Below, piece by piece: positions 22,805 through 33,850 of a DNA stretch of 64,000 nt. Origin of the DNA: Eumeta japonica (lineage: Eukaryota; Arthropoda; Insecta; Lepidoptera; Psychidae). Made by a program: the position numbers and the translations under genes. Each line of letters begins with the position of its first letter. The first letter of the stretch is position 1. Below the pieces are notes generated by a model. That model saw nothing but the letters and a program-made list of their open reading frames with translations, did not search any database and was not told the DNA's origin. The stretch spans positions 620,001 to 684,000 of the forward strand of contig BGZK01000009.1 in NCBI GenBank assembly GCA_005406025.1, written 5' to 3'.

Positions 22805-22885
22805 TGCTACGGCGTAGCGACGACCGCCCGCTACGCCGCCACCTCTGATACTAGAGCTGGTGACCGCGTAGCCGGCGCTACGGAC
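22805..22885. repeat. CGTAGC palindrome cluster
   Basis: Perfect inverted repeat GGCGTAGCG (22,811-22,819) and CGCTACGCC (22,829-22,837), spacer 9. Then CGTAGC (22,867-22,872), spacer CGGC, GCTACG (22,877-22,882). The hexamer therefore occurs four times, twice per strand, in 75 bp of CG-rich DNA within AT-rich flanks. Confidence 0.75.
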
Positions 22886-23329
22886 ACTGATACGAGAACC
22901 ACCGAAGCGCTGCGAAAATCACCGAATAGTTTTCATTATCGAAACTTTCGGCACGCTGTTGAAAGTTCATTTAAATAACTTTTTTTTGTAAGTATTGAAA
23001 ATTTGATTATTTATGACTCAATTGAAAGTAATTTAAAAACTTATTAATTTTTTGTTTGTCACGTTTTTAATAATCCTCGTATTATGATTAGTTTGACTGG
23101 TAGGCAAACGACGCGTTGCGCATTTTACATTCATATCAATAACTTTTTCACTCACCACACAGATTAATGGAATATGTTCAAGAAATATAAGTATTTATCA
23201 GTCTATTAATAACTGACGACTGTTTTGAAAACATTCATAATTACCTGACCAAAATAAAAATTTGATAATTGTAAAAGGTACCCAGTACGAACTTAATCAC
23301 TGTCGAATCGACCACTTAATTTATAACTT
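22886..23329. other. AT-rich spacer
   Basis: Nothing recognised. Confidence 0.4.
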
Positions 23330-23475
23330 AGGTCGAATTAAACAATTTGCTCCATGGTATTTGCTTGGGTCAATTGGTCAATTTGGTCAGTTCAGTCAGT
23401 TCACCTGTGGTCAAAATCGGACCCGGTACCTTCCGGTTCGAAGACCGTTTTTTAGCTACTAAGCCGCCATCAGTT
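23330..23475 (-). mobile_element. tRNA-derived SINE, TTGACCACA family, copy 1
   Basis: Read on the minus strand it starts GGCGGCTTAGTAGC (A box), continues GTCTTCGAACCGG and a B-box-like GGGTCCGATTTTG, then ACCACAGGTGAACTGAC and CCAAATTGACCAATTG. The same order occurs at 61,560-61,715 on the same strand. The 66-codon plus-strand frame through it is an artefact. Confidence 0.6.
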
Positions 23476-24109
23476 CTGAATGAAGTATACGTGTTAATAC
23501 GACATTAAAATAGGCGGGAAGTGTACAAATAAATATCATAGTGGTTTTTAAGGAAATATTGAATAATACCTCTCTTCGTAAAGAATGACATTAATTTCAG
23601 TAGTTATTTACAAGTGGGGAAAAAAATTACTGCATTGTTGAATTTTTCTATTTATTTTTGCAAAGGTGATTAGAGAAACCTAAAATTTTGAAATACTGAT
23701 AAAAATACACTCTACAATAAATACTTCCTTTCCCTCGTTCTTTTTTTTCAAAATTCTAAAGTCTTCTTTGTAGAATTTGTTTTATCATGTTTGAATTACA
23801 ACAAAACATACATATGCTATATGTGTAAGCTGCAGGGTTCACTCTTCTTTATTTTCTGCGCTAATTGGTCAAAAATGAATATTTTCTTTATTTTATTGTT
23901 ACAAACCTTTAAATATTTTAAAACACCGCATTGATCAGAATAAAACCATGATATATCATTATTTTACAGCTATGAATTCTGTCTGGACAGAATTCATTGC
24001 TGGACCCATAAAACTAAAAGAAATACTACAGTTAAACGATAAAATTCGTCGGCTAAAAATAAAATCAGTCAAAACAAGAATTTCTATGTAGAATAGCAGT
24101 TACGGAGTG
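23476..24109. other. AT-rich spacer with one strong palindrome
   Basis: Apart from the inverted repeat at 23,972-23,997, nothing recognised. Confidence 0.4.
23972..23997. repeat. Perfect 12-bp inverted repeat, 2-bp spacer
   Basis: ATGAATTCTGTC, TG, GACAGAATTCAT. The near-perfect 26-bp palindrome could extrude as a cruciform or bind a dimer. It is not at the end of any element I can see. Confidence 0.8.
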
Positions 24110-24350
24110 CTCGCAGCGCGAACCAGAGAATTAATATCGGAAAATTATAAGGTCAGCTTTTTAATAGCGGCTCCGCAATTCTCACTTGTTCATCGCGACT
24201 TTCGCCGTGAACCGGGTCAAGGTCATCGCGTCCTATACTGTTCCTGATACGATCAAACATACACACCGATAATGTGACTCCAACTCGAAGATATTAAAGC
24301 GATTATGGAAAGAACCATACCTGGAGATTATTTCATAGCCGAGTGATATG
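24110..24350. promoter_or_regulatory. Candidate regulatory block with FTZ-F1-type site
   Basis: TCAAGGTCA at 24,217-24,225 is the monomer site of FTZ-F1/SF-1-class nuclear receptors. With the bases before it, it forms GGGTCA AGGTCA, a direct repeat with no spacer. A second AAGGTCA word lies near 24,150. The block is CG-richer than its flanks and has no repeat signature. Function is inferred. Confidence 0.28.
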
Positions 24351-25699
24351 ACAGTAAACCAGGACAATCAAACGAGTGGATTATACGTGGATAACACATG
24401 GACAAACATGAAAGAGCCAGGAACTCGACAGATGGCGCCACGGGCTGTGAACGGCTGTCACTCACCAGTACAGCAAGGAAAACAGTGAACTATGACTGAA
24501 AAGACAGCGCAATTGAAGAAATCTATGTTTAGTAAAGAAATGGTGTAAGTTGTTGACTAACTGAAAGTCATTAAATCAACAAGGGAATCTAAAACTCAAA
24601 CGAATTAGCATTAATTATTAAAGCTTGATACTGTTCTAAATAGATCTAATTTGATGTTTCTATTTTTGGAGTGAAACTTCTTTATCGATGTATGAGAGAA
24701 ATTTTCGTCGTCACATTTTTCTGTTACGCACCATTTTTGTTTCTAAGTCACGTTATTCTGTAACGCGCTTTGTTTATTTCTAAAACTCAGTAGTGACGTC
24801 AAAAAAATATTTCAATAATAAAGTGATAGGCAAAAAAATAAAAGGATTTATTCCAATTCCAGTGGATTTCTAACAAAAGTAATTATATCTTTTTTCCTAA
24901 TACACCCGTCACGTGGGCGTGACGATGGTATTTAATTTTTAGATTATTTCAGGTTAATCTTAGTTTTTGATTGTAATTGCCAGTAAATGTATGTAATTTC
25001 ATTAAAACTAGCAATTAATAATTAATACGATTGCTAATCTAATAAACATCAATGAATTATAATAATAAAATAATGTTAATTTAATACAAGAGGTTTTTTT
25101 TTGCTTAAACATTATCTAATTTAGCCTTATCTAACCAATTTCTGTAAAATTGTAAATAGTGGATCATTTTTTGAAATATGATGTCATTAAGAAGTTTCAC
25201 TTCTTACGTGTATATACTAATACAAATACACACTTTTTTTTGTGTCTGTACCTAACCGATTAACATTTTATATACAACATATTTTACTAACCTTCAACCG
25301 TCATGACTTATAAAAGTAAACAAAAAAAAACATGACAAGTGTACGTAATCCAAAAAGTAAACCTAAAACTATCTTTAAGCGAATCCGCATCGATTGGTCC
25401 AAGTCTCATTCCGATACGTTCCATATTTTTTGAGTGGTACCCTGACAAAGAAAAAAATTTTTTTCGTTATACGAGTACATTTACGAAGACTAGCGGTCAC
25501 CCGCCCGCTTAGCTGGACCGTTAAGAGTTATGAGTGTATAAAAAACAGCTCAAAGAAATTGGGACGGTTCCTCATCAAAAGGTCATAGTGTCATATCGTA
25601 ACGTTCGGTATTTTTTAATCGATGTTGTCCGGACAAATAAAAATCGTACATTGTATATATGCATGATATTTGTACACGCGTAAACAGATAAATTTAGAC
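24351..25699. other. Unassigned stretch
   Basis: Contains the perfect inverted repeat CGTCACG, TGGG, CGTGACG at 24,907-24,924, and a pair of related phrases near 24,720-24,775 (TTCTGTTACGCACC and TTCTGTAACGCGC). No gene. Confidence 0.4.
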
Positions 25700-26420
25700 A
25701 TTACCTAAACACCGTTCGCTTTTGCGTCTCACTGTACGATAATAACACCTATTCAATGATTTTCTCCCCCGTCCCGTGACCGGCCTCGAGCTCGAATCGC
25801 CATTAACTCCCTTTCATGTCTCTGACTACGCCGCGATGTTACTGGCACGTGTACGTTTCGACAACAAAAAAAAAAACGTCCGTTATAACCCTGAAATTGA
25901 TTTCCTTATTTATTAACATCGCCGACAATAAACATTACTGCTTAAAATGTTTAACGCCATCCTGAAATAAATGTTACAAAATTGAACAGTTCAACTCCAA
26001 ATACGACGTTCAATATGTACCGATCGAATATAACTTGTAAATGTCCGGTCAGCGATTTGTAAATTAGTTAGTTTTGTTGTATTTTGTCAGGTTTTCATTT
26101 TTCATATTGAAGATCTTGAACCCAAAATCTTGCACGCCGACTCGGCGGACCGATTGCGGGTCGGGGTGTGCCGACGACCGTCGTCACCAATGCGGTTACG
26201 ACATCAAGGAACCGACTAGCAAACGCGGTCTTCGAGCCACAGAACGAGTGGTTTGATTTGACTTAAGCATGCAAATGAATTTCTGTAGTGCACAAACTTT
26301 GATACAGAATCAAAATAAAAACCAATCAAAAAACTTGGAGTGGCTTGGCTTTCCAGAGACGTGTTCGCGGGGAACGGGTTCTCCACTGACCATCGGATTA
26401 ATGTTCGTTGAATTTAAGTA
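25700..26420. promoter_or_regulatory. Candidate regulatory region with POU octamer
   Basis: Two CG-richer blocks (25,720-25,960 and 26,120-26,400). The second has the octamer ATGCAAAT at 26,269-26,276 followed by GAATT, then AAACTTTGATAC (TCF-like CTTTGAT), CCAATCA and CGGATTAATG. A 60-codon frame at 26,074-26,256 has no recognisable domain. Motifs suggest an enhancer; proof is lacking. Confidence 0.27.
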
Positions 26421-26829
26421 GTTAGGATCTTTCGTTAGGTTTTCCTTTTAACTATTAGAGAGTTAATGTATTTCGTTCTTTCCTTTTCCAATATTTCATT
26501 TACCGTCGTTTCGGTAACAATAGCGGAACACTCGTTTTTCCCATATTTTTTTTTTTCATATCTTTCCAACTATGCATTTTAAAATTATAAGAAAATTATT
26601 CTTTTATAATAAACCCATTCATTTGATAGATATATCCCACGATGCACATTACCAAACTTTTATTTTATTTTTAAATAGCTCCCGAAAATCCAATATTAAA
26701 GTTATGTGTTTATAAATAGGCCGCCTAACGTTATAAATATTTAAATTCTGAATCGGGACATTCGGGGAAAGTAGTCTGTGACAAACGGACAAACAGAAAT
26801 ACCCATTACATTTTATTTACATCTTATTA
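26421..26829. other. AT-rich spacer before mariner remnant
   Basis: May contain the 3' untranslated part and end of the mariner element, but no inverted repeat end could be identified. Confidence 0.35.
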
Positions 26830-27742
26830 TTATAATACATACATACCGTTTTGTTCAACAACTTGTTGCCATTTTGTAGATAGTGACATAACCCCATTGC
26901 TGCAAAAATTTTGAGACTTCTGATGGAAATACTGCGATAAGTAGTTTTAACAGTCGTCTTTTGATGTTAACCTAACATAACTCAAATAATTCTGAAGAGA
27001 CATAAAGAAGTGAAAATCTGAGGGTGCAATGTCAGAGCTATATGATGAATGCATTACTCTCTTAATATTTGCTGATTGGTTAAAGATGTGTATAATGTGG
27101 CGTTATCATGGCGAAAAACCACACCTTTTCTAGTTATCAATGCCAGCCGTTTTTTCTCTACTTCTTGCCTGAGTCTCATCAGCCGTTGGCAGTATAATCC
27201 GAATTGATACCGCCGGGCAGGTAAAAGCTCTTAATAAATAATACCCTTCCAATGCCACTATATACATAGTATCAACTTATTGCGAGTTAATCCGGGTTTT
27301 AGCTATACATCGAAGAGTTTGCTTGCCTTTTAATCATGCTCATTTCCGCACGTTCTTTTCGTAGGTATTTCATTTTTCATCACCAGAACGTTTCAGTAGA
27401 AAATCACAAATGAGTACACGATTCATTAGATTTCTTTTCGTAAGCTCTTGTGGAACCCAAGTGGCGAACTTCTTTCAAATGGGTAAGAACTATTATGCCG
27501 ATTTTAATCTACTTTCTCCAAAATGGCATGGACTTTATCTGTAACAGGTCGACCAGAGCGAGGTTCATCTTTGACATCAAAATTGCTGGACTGAAGACGT
27601 TTGAACCGTTTTGTGCTACTCTTGCCGACACTGCATTAGGTCCATAAATGTAATAAAAAAAAATTCTCACCTTGTGTTGCATTTTCCCCTTTTCTGTAAT
27701 AAAATTTCAAATGTATCGAATTTCTACATTAGATTCACTCAT
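26830..27742 (-). pseudogene. Broken mariner transposase, nearly full length
   Basis: Reading the minus strand from an ATG at 27,742: SNVEIRYI, ENATQ, GPNAVSARVAQN, then in shifted frames DEPRSGRPVTDKV-like wording, THLKEVRHLGSTRAY, NSDYTANG, HDNAT, SDIAPSDFHF and, at the end, QNGMYVL before TAA. These are in the order of mariner (irritans-group-like) transposases. The catalytic aspartates of HDN (27,105-27,107) and PSD (27,016-27,018) survive, but many frameshifts and stops and a shortened length (about 0.91 kb against about 1.04 kb) make it dead. Inverted repeat ends were not located. Confidence 0.9.
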
Positions 27743-28960
27743 TTTTGTGGACAGAAAAACAATAGAAAAGTAGCGGGACGTCAATTTAACTTTTTAATTT
27801 TTTTTTAAATATCATCTATTTAATGGTATTATTTAGTAACAATAGCCAGTTACATAGAGCACAACTAAAAAGATTTCAGCCCCACTTTTTACTTATAGAA
27901 TACGGAATAACTTATTCCCCTACCTAATGCTTTCTATTATTTCTCTTATTTACTTTAGCCATAGCAAATTAAGCACCAATCGGCGTCGGTTAGCGGAGCG
28001 AACGCTCCGACAGCGGCGCCCCCGTACGTCACAATTATTGAGCAGTTTCACTGTCAAGTTCAAGCAGTATTCTTTATTACATAGCATATGCCGACTTATT
28101 ATTATTAACTTATTATTAATAAAAATTCCATGCACATGTTTTTCTAAGACATTGAAAAATATCAAGTAATATGAATCAAAACGTTCGATTGTCTTAAAAA
28201 ATTGTGTACGTTCTAATTCTATACATGAATGGGCAAGCACAACATTTCATTACCATTTTCTCCATTTTTGATCAACCGATTTTCTTCTTTTTTTTTGCTT
28301 AATAACTATTAACGAATTTTAGTGTTGTCAATAAAAAAAAATTTTGGAAACAGCTAATTTTTTTCGCACTTTCGACTTCGAGTCGAAATCTTTATATAAT
28401 TCTATTCGTCATACTTCACGCTCCTTAGGTTTATATTCTACAATATTTGTACAATAATCAATACGTTACATGTCATTCTCTATGAATTTTACCCATAATT
28501 TTTACACATAAAAATGTTCATTTTTCTACAGTTACTAACATTATATTTTAAATTTTATATATATTGCAGGGAATTAAGGCAAACAAGACACACTGATGAT
28601 GTATTTATACACGCTCGCGATTAACGTAGTAAAAAAAGATTTAAATAAATTTTATGAAATGGTTATAGAAATATACTCTTTAACAAATGAACCTCAATTA
28701 CGTCTAAACTTAAAAACGTATTAAATTATGGTCTAATTTCGGCCCATTAGCGACCACTAGTACTTTTTAATGACCAATACATTTACCTTTGTTTAACATT
28801 ACAAAAAATGACAATTTACTATAGAAATAATAATGTCAGCTTTAAACTACACGTACAGTGTAACCTTAGCATCGCTTTTATGAATAAAAAGGTTGGTGTT
28901 AATTTGAAAATTTTCCTCAATTTCTTTAGGTATTCACTTGCTCAGGTAATAAACGGGTGA
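27743..28960. other. AT-rich stretch with a CG inverted repeat
   Basis: The first bases probably include the mariner 5' leader. CGGAGCG, AA, CGCTCCG lies at 27,994-28,009 in a small CG-rich patch (27,980-28,035). Otherwise AT-rich without recognised features. Confidence 0.4.
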
Positions 28961-29430
28961 TGAAAACGTAAAAAAACACTGCCTCCGGACCGTGACGAAT
29001 TTCTCTCGGAACCCGTTCGCTTCGAAGACCTTCTCATTTAGAATTACACGAAGCTCCAGACCGGTAACGCGGCTAATTTCGGACCGGTGACCCCTGAAAA
29101 CAGGCTTATTTAAGATTGTTTTCAGGGGCCCAGATACGTATTTAAGTATCCGAGATCCTTGTGCCCGAGGCGGGCGCCCTCTCATGGTCGGGCCGTTCAT
29201 AAATGTCCGGCTGTATATTGTACATTCAGACAGCTAGAGGGCTCAAGTTTCGGGCGATAAACGCTAAATGCCCTTTTTCAGAGGCGAGCATTACGCGTAC
29301 AGTTAATCGTGAAGCGCTCATTTATAGAGAGGTAACGCGAATTACGTCTGTTCATATCGCCAACTCTGAATTAAGTCGTCTATTGTGCAAGTTGAGGCTG
29401 TCTAAATCGGTCCAGGAATTAATTCATTTG
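28961..29430. promoter_or_regulatory. Candidate cis-regulatory block with perfect hairpin
   Basis: About 470 bp of clearly higher CG content than either flank, with AATTAAGTCG, CATTTATAGAG, AACGCGAATTACG and TTCATAAATG words. Frames of 88 codons (minus) and 76 codons (plus) are open but not protein-like. A perfect stem-loop lies inside (29,091-29,128). Could be an enhancer or an untranslated exon. Confidence 0.3.
29091..29128. repeat. Perfect 12-bp stem-loop
   Basis: CCCCTGAAAACA (29,091-29,102) and TGTTTTCAGGGG (29,117-29,128) with a 14-base loop, followed by a second short one (GATAC, 8 bases, GTATC, 29,133-29,150). Too short for a typical microRNA precursor. Confidence 0.8.
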
Positions 29431-30519
29431 TGATCGTTGGTATTAAATCTTAAGTTATAAGTTAATTAAATCAGTGTTACCTAAAGGTTGTGTCGGATGA
29501 AAATTTGAATATCTATTGTTCATATTTAATCAGTCGTTAATTATTAGAAATTAGTGTCATTATCGATTTAATTCATTTTTAAAAAGATTTGCTAGCTACT
29601 CTAACACTAGAAAGTAATAGTTATGCAAATCTATATCCTCTTACAGACTTTTGAGTTAATTCATTCCGAAAATATCAATTGTTTGTAGTAATATAATAAA
29701 TGTTATTTTTTTATTTGCTTATCAAAAATATATCCAAATATTTGTTCTATTTATTATATAACATAGTTAGTATTAATAAAACATTGATCATATAACAAAA
29801 CAAAAATTTTATCTAATAATTGAAATACTTCAACTCGTTCACTTTATCTTTTCACTAAACTATATGATAAGTTTTTAATTTTTGGTTGTTTTAAAATAAA
29901 GTAAAAAATAGGTTATCTATGGAACACACAAAAATGCAAGAAGAATTTAAAGCTTAATATACTTATATTTTTAAAAGTAGAAATATAGTTTGGGTGAAAT
30001 CAAACACGGAAAATAAAATCAAATGAATATCTGGAAACTTGACGAATAGTGAAAATAACGAAATCTGTTTTAGTAAACGAAGCAAAAAAGTCACGTGGAG
30101 TGAACAAAAAAAAGTGACATGGCAGGATTTGCTAACGGCAAAGGCCAACCACAGCGCAAATAAAGGACAGTTCGAAACATAAGCTGAAAGTGACTGAAAG
30201 TGCAGATAAAGATGCAAAAATGAAAGCTAAATAACTTATGTAAAGAAGGAAGAATTAAATAAAAGAATGTTATCATAAGAGAGTATGGGAGAATTTACGG
30301 GCAAACCAAAACTTTTTGAATATGTTGAAAAATGGTCATAATGTTTCCGAGACTTCGTGTATTAAACTTTATTAAAGACAAAAGAGGATTTTGATCATAT
30401 TTGAACTCGACCTTTATAATCGTCCATAGAACGTGTATGTTGAGTTTCATTGAGATCTCTAAAGAATTGTAGACGCTATTGTGCGTATTGTGTTATATCG
30501 TGTATATATAGATATATAA
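29431..30519. other. AT-rich stretch
   Basis: Contains an octamer word ATGCAAAT at 29,633-29,640 but in plain AT-rich context. No gene or named repeat. Confidence 0.4.
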
Positions 30520-31660
30520 ACTTTTGAACCATATATTTTCGGACTCAACTCGTCGAGTTAAGTCAGAAAATAGCAAAATTTTTCAAAAGTTGGGTCATGA
30601 GAAAAAATACAATAGTTATTTTTTTATGAAGTCTACTAATAATTTATGTTTACTGAGTGAGGGAAATCATGTAAAAAAGTGCTGGACGAATTATTTTGAA
30701 AATGTTTTGCACTTGAGGATACAGTTGCAGATGATAATGTTACAGCTACTGCGAATGATGACGAAAATAAAAATGAAATAACAATGGATGTGTAGCTTCA
30801 CCGTAGCTATGAAATATTTCGTGGATGGCTGTGTGCATAATGAGAAAAATACGAGTATGGACAAGGAATTAATGATCTGTCAAATGCCTCCTGTACGCCG
30901 ACGACCAAATAATCCTCGCGCCGTCGGCGTGCAATTTGCAGGAGATGGTAACTAAAGTAAATGATTCTGAAAAGGAAAGAAACATAAAAGCAAATCTCGG
31001 CAAGACTAAGGTGATGGTGTTTAATAAAAGGCGGAATCACGACTGAATGCCATATATATATAGAAGTTGAGAGTGTCAGACAAGGAAAAGGTGTATACTT
31101 GTGTAGCCTGTTTACAAATGTTATTAAACATAATAGAGATATTGAAAGGAGATTTAATGCGGGAACTAAGTAGAATGGGGCCTTACTTGCTATTGTGAAT
31201 AGTAAAAGTGTCTCACAACAAACGTGTTTGACTGTCCATGATTAAGTCCTGATGCCTACTATTATGTACAGTGGTGAAAGTTGGGTATGGCACATGAAAA
31301 ATATAAGTCAAATTAATGCGAAGTCTGGGTAACATATGTGGAGTGTCTCTAAATGATAGGAGCGGTAATATCAGTGAGCGGTGTGGTTTGATGAAAGTTG
31401 TAGTAACTAGAGTAGAAAAAGCACGTTGCTGTGGTTTGGTTATGTGAGAAAGATAAATGAAAGTAAACTGACAAAACAATTTTATATAGCGACTGATTGT
31501 GGTGGACAGGTCGGCAAGAGTCGCCCTGATCCTGAAATCCTGTGCAGACCAATTTGGTGGCATATCAAAAAAGGACCAAATTTGAAGCACTCGAAACCGA
31601 CGAGCATGCATGAAAAGATGTCAGCAAAGCAAGAGAGATATGCAAAGATCCTATACTATG
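30520..31660 (+). pseudogene. Non-LTR retrotransposon reverse transcriptase remnant, RTE-like
   Basis: Translations in shifting frames follow the order of an insect RTE-type ORF: LLSEGNHVKKCWTNYFENV (about 30,650), MKYFVDGC (about 30,810), LYADDQIILAP with the catalytic YADD at 30,894-30,905, LQEMVTKVNDS, KTKVMVF, MPTIMYSGESWVW (about 31,250) and WFGYVRKINESKLTKQ (from 31,432), then VGKSRPD. Between the first and second segments the main palm motifs are missing, an internal deletion near 30,790. Many stops; certainly inactive. No 3' repeat tail identified. Confidence 0.88.
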
Positions 31661-32204
31661 TGCAAATCTATAATGTCTGTCTACTCTTCTGGTATATAGA
31701 GGTGAGTTTATATTATTGTTATTATTATTTTAATATTTCATTAATAAAAACAAAAATTTGTTTAAATCGTTACATTTACAAAATGGTAATTTGTAAAGTT
31801 ACTACTTCAAAATCTTTATACGCGCATTCAACTCATGCTTTTAAAAGCTTGTTCGTTTGACACTCTACTCATTAGATTGAGGATCATTTTAGTTACCTTC
31901 CGATTCACCGCCTAAAACTAATTAATTAATGTACAGTCAAAACCATTCAATGCAGCAACAAGTCGTGATTTAACAAGTACAAGGCGCTCGCGCACTGCAA
32001 CCGAAATTGTCCACACACACACTGATCACTTTATCTACACAGCCAAACCACACATCCAGAAACCACACATTCGTAATGTATGCGAGAGCTTCGTCCGCAC
32101 TTAAAAAAAATGTATTATGCTAATAGATATTTGTGATGTGTATGTTATATTAAGTTTATCCGATACACAACACTTGAAACTTTGAACAGTACAATGCTAG
32201 TACC
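31661..32204. other. Spacer between LINE remnant and TIR element
   Basis: May hold the 3' untranslated part of the LINE. Nothing else seen. Confidence 0.35.
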
Positions 32205-32961
32205 AGCGCCAGACACAGTGACAATATTTGAACAATTATTTGAAAGCTTGTTTGAATACTTCTAAGGCACGAGCGTTTGTGAGTTTGTTCAAAGTTTTAT
32301 TATATATTTGTAGTTTGCCTTTCGGTGTCGATTTTCCAAGCACACATCAAAACGTTGAAAGTTTAAATGTGTCCGTAGCCCACTACACTTGCGCAGAGTT
32401 CAGTTGGTCGTAAATCACTGAGCGAAACGGATGCCTTTTTAGTCTCAAGGTGAAACGGAGCAACGAAAATGTGCTTAAATTTAATGAGTTGCTTGGAAGA
32501 GTACCATTTATAGAACTCCTAAAAATAAGAATCGTAAAAATAGAAAAGTAATGAATGACACTTCCACCAGAACAACGAGTAAATTGTCGTTGTAATGCTC
32601 TACCAAAGAATTTAAAAGGAAAAGGAACACTTTGTTGACAAAATCGTCGTACAGTACAACGCACGAAACTCTGCCGCTCTGAATTTCCTGCAAATGATGC
32701 ATTGCGCAGATTCAACATTCCCCGGCCATTCCTTCTTCTCTCCCGCGTTTCTATTTGACGCCATTGCGATGCTTTCGTAACTAACTTCAAAACAGCAGAG
32801 TTTCGTACGTTGTTGTAACATCCTGTTTATTGCCTATTTAAATACAGTGAAGCGAATGTATCTACGAAGCATGTTTGGCAGGTTGATCAAAACAAGCGTT
32901 CAAATATGTGAGAAAACTTTTTCAAAGACTTTGTTCAAATATTTGTCTGTGTCTAGCGCCA
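32205..32961. mobile_element. 0.76-kb DNA transposon with terminal inverted repeats
   Basis: The left end AGCGCCAGACACAGTGACAA, then TATTTGAACAA, mirrors the right end, read in complement as TGGCGCTAGACACAGACAAA, then TATTTGAACAA. Similarity continues about 20 bp inward. No target duplication could be fixed. A 135-codon minus-strand frame (32,383-32,790) and others inside are not recognised as a transposase, so it is a non-autonomous or gutted element. Confidence 0.7.
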
Positions 32962-33519
32962 TCGTTAGAGAAAGTAAATGGCAGTTTATTACTCTCTCCG
33001 GCCTATTTAACTCTTGTTTCATTAAACTCTTGAACTTCATATAACTTTTAAATGAGATGTTTTTGTTATATATGAAATTATAAAAATTACTAATCGAATT
33101 TTATCGAGAGGGGTATTAATTAATTGTCTTGTATTTATTATAAAAATACTAAGAAATTAATTTTTGAATAGAAAATAAAATTATAAAATAATTTATTTAT
33201 TGTGTGGATTGTGATACGATAGCTCTTTTGAAAGAACTAACTCGTTGTTTCCACCTTTTTGAAAAATTCAGCATATCTAAGGTAGTATTTCAAAACAAGA
33301 TCAAAAGAGATCCTATCATGTGGCGTGTCGTCCGACAGTCCTCTGACTATGATACGACTTCCCACCAAAAGTCAAATAAAAATAAAACCCGCCATCAAAA
33401 AAAAAGGTATAAAATCAGTTATTACCTTAACAGAACGCTAATGCGTGCTGAATTATGCTGCCATGAGTGGTCTCGAGTTTTGAGGCATTATGACGATAGG
33501 AAAAAGTAATCTAGCATCC
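32962..33519. other. AT-rich spacer
   Basis: A 101-codon plus frame (33,204-33,509) has no recognised domain and lacks coding character; nothing else seen. Confidence 0.4.
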
Positions 33520-33850
33520 TAATACAGAACGCCGCCTAATTCTCACCATTCAGTGATATTCATCTGAGATCGTTTTATTTATATTTGATGCCTTTGTACG
33601 TGTCGAAATATCGATACATCAACAAAAAGGAATACAGTTTCTCGAAACCCTTTTTCGGGTATCCGTGTATCCTACCGCCGCTTTAAAAATACGTCACTCG
33701 ATCTTAGGTAATCCAGTTACATAGAAATCCAATATTTGTTCCAATACGAACGCTAACGTTGCGTGGAACGCCTATTCACAAAGGATTCGCCCTATGAATA
33801 AAAAATTGACCGAGTGACGCACCGGTGTGTTATTCTCGGAGCGTTCAGTA
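33520..33850. promoter_or_regulatory. Candidate regulatory block with DRE palindrome
   Basis: TATCGATA at 33,609-33,616 is the core of the DREF-binding element known from insect promoters. Nearby are CAACAAAAAGG (Sox-like), TTCACAAAGGATTCG, CCTATGAATAAA and a run of CG-containing words. No repeat signature. Confidence 0.27.

Noticed and set aside
29091..29128. microRNA precursor
   Set aside because: Only 12 paired bases and a 14-base loop; pairing does not extend outward, so it is too short for Dicer processing.
32383..32790. 135-codon minus-strand frame as a host gene
   Set aside because: It lies wholly between the terminal inverted repeats of the 32.2-33.0 kb element and shows no known domain, so it is treated as element interior.
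33204..33509. 101-codon open frame
   Set aside because: No domain recognised, low-complexity Lys/Asn/His stretch, no supporting splice or promoter context.
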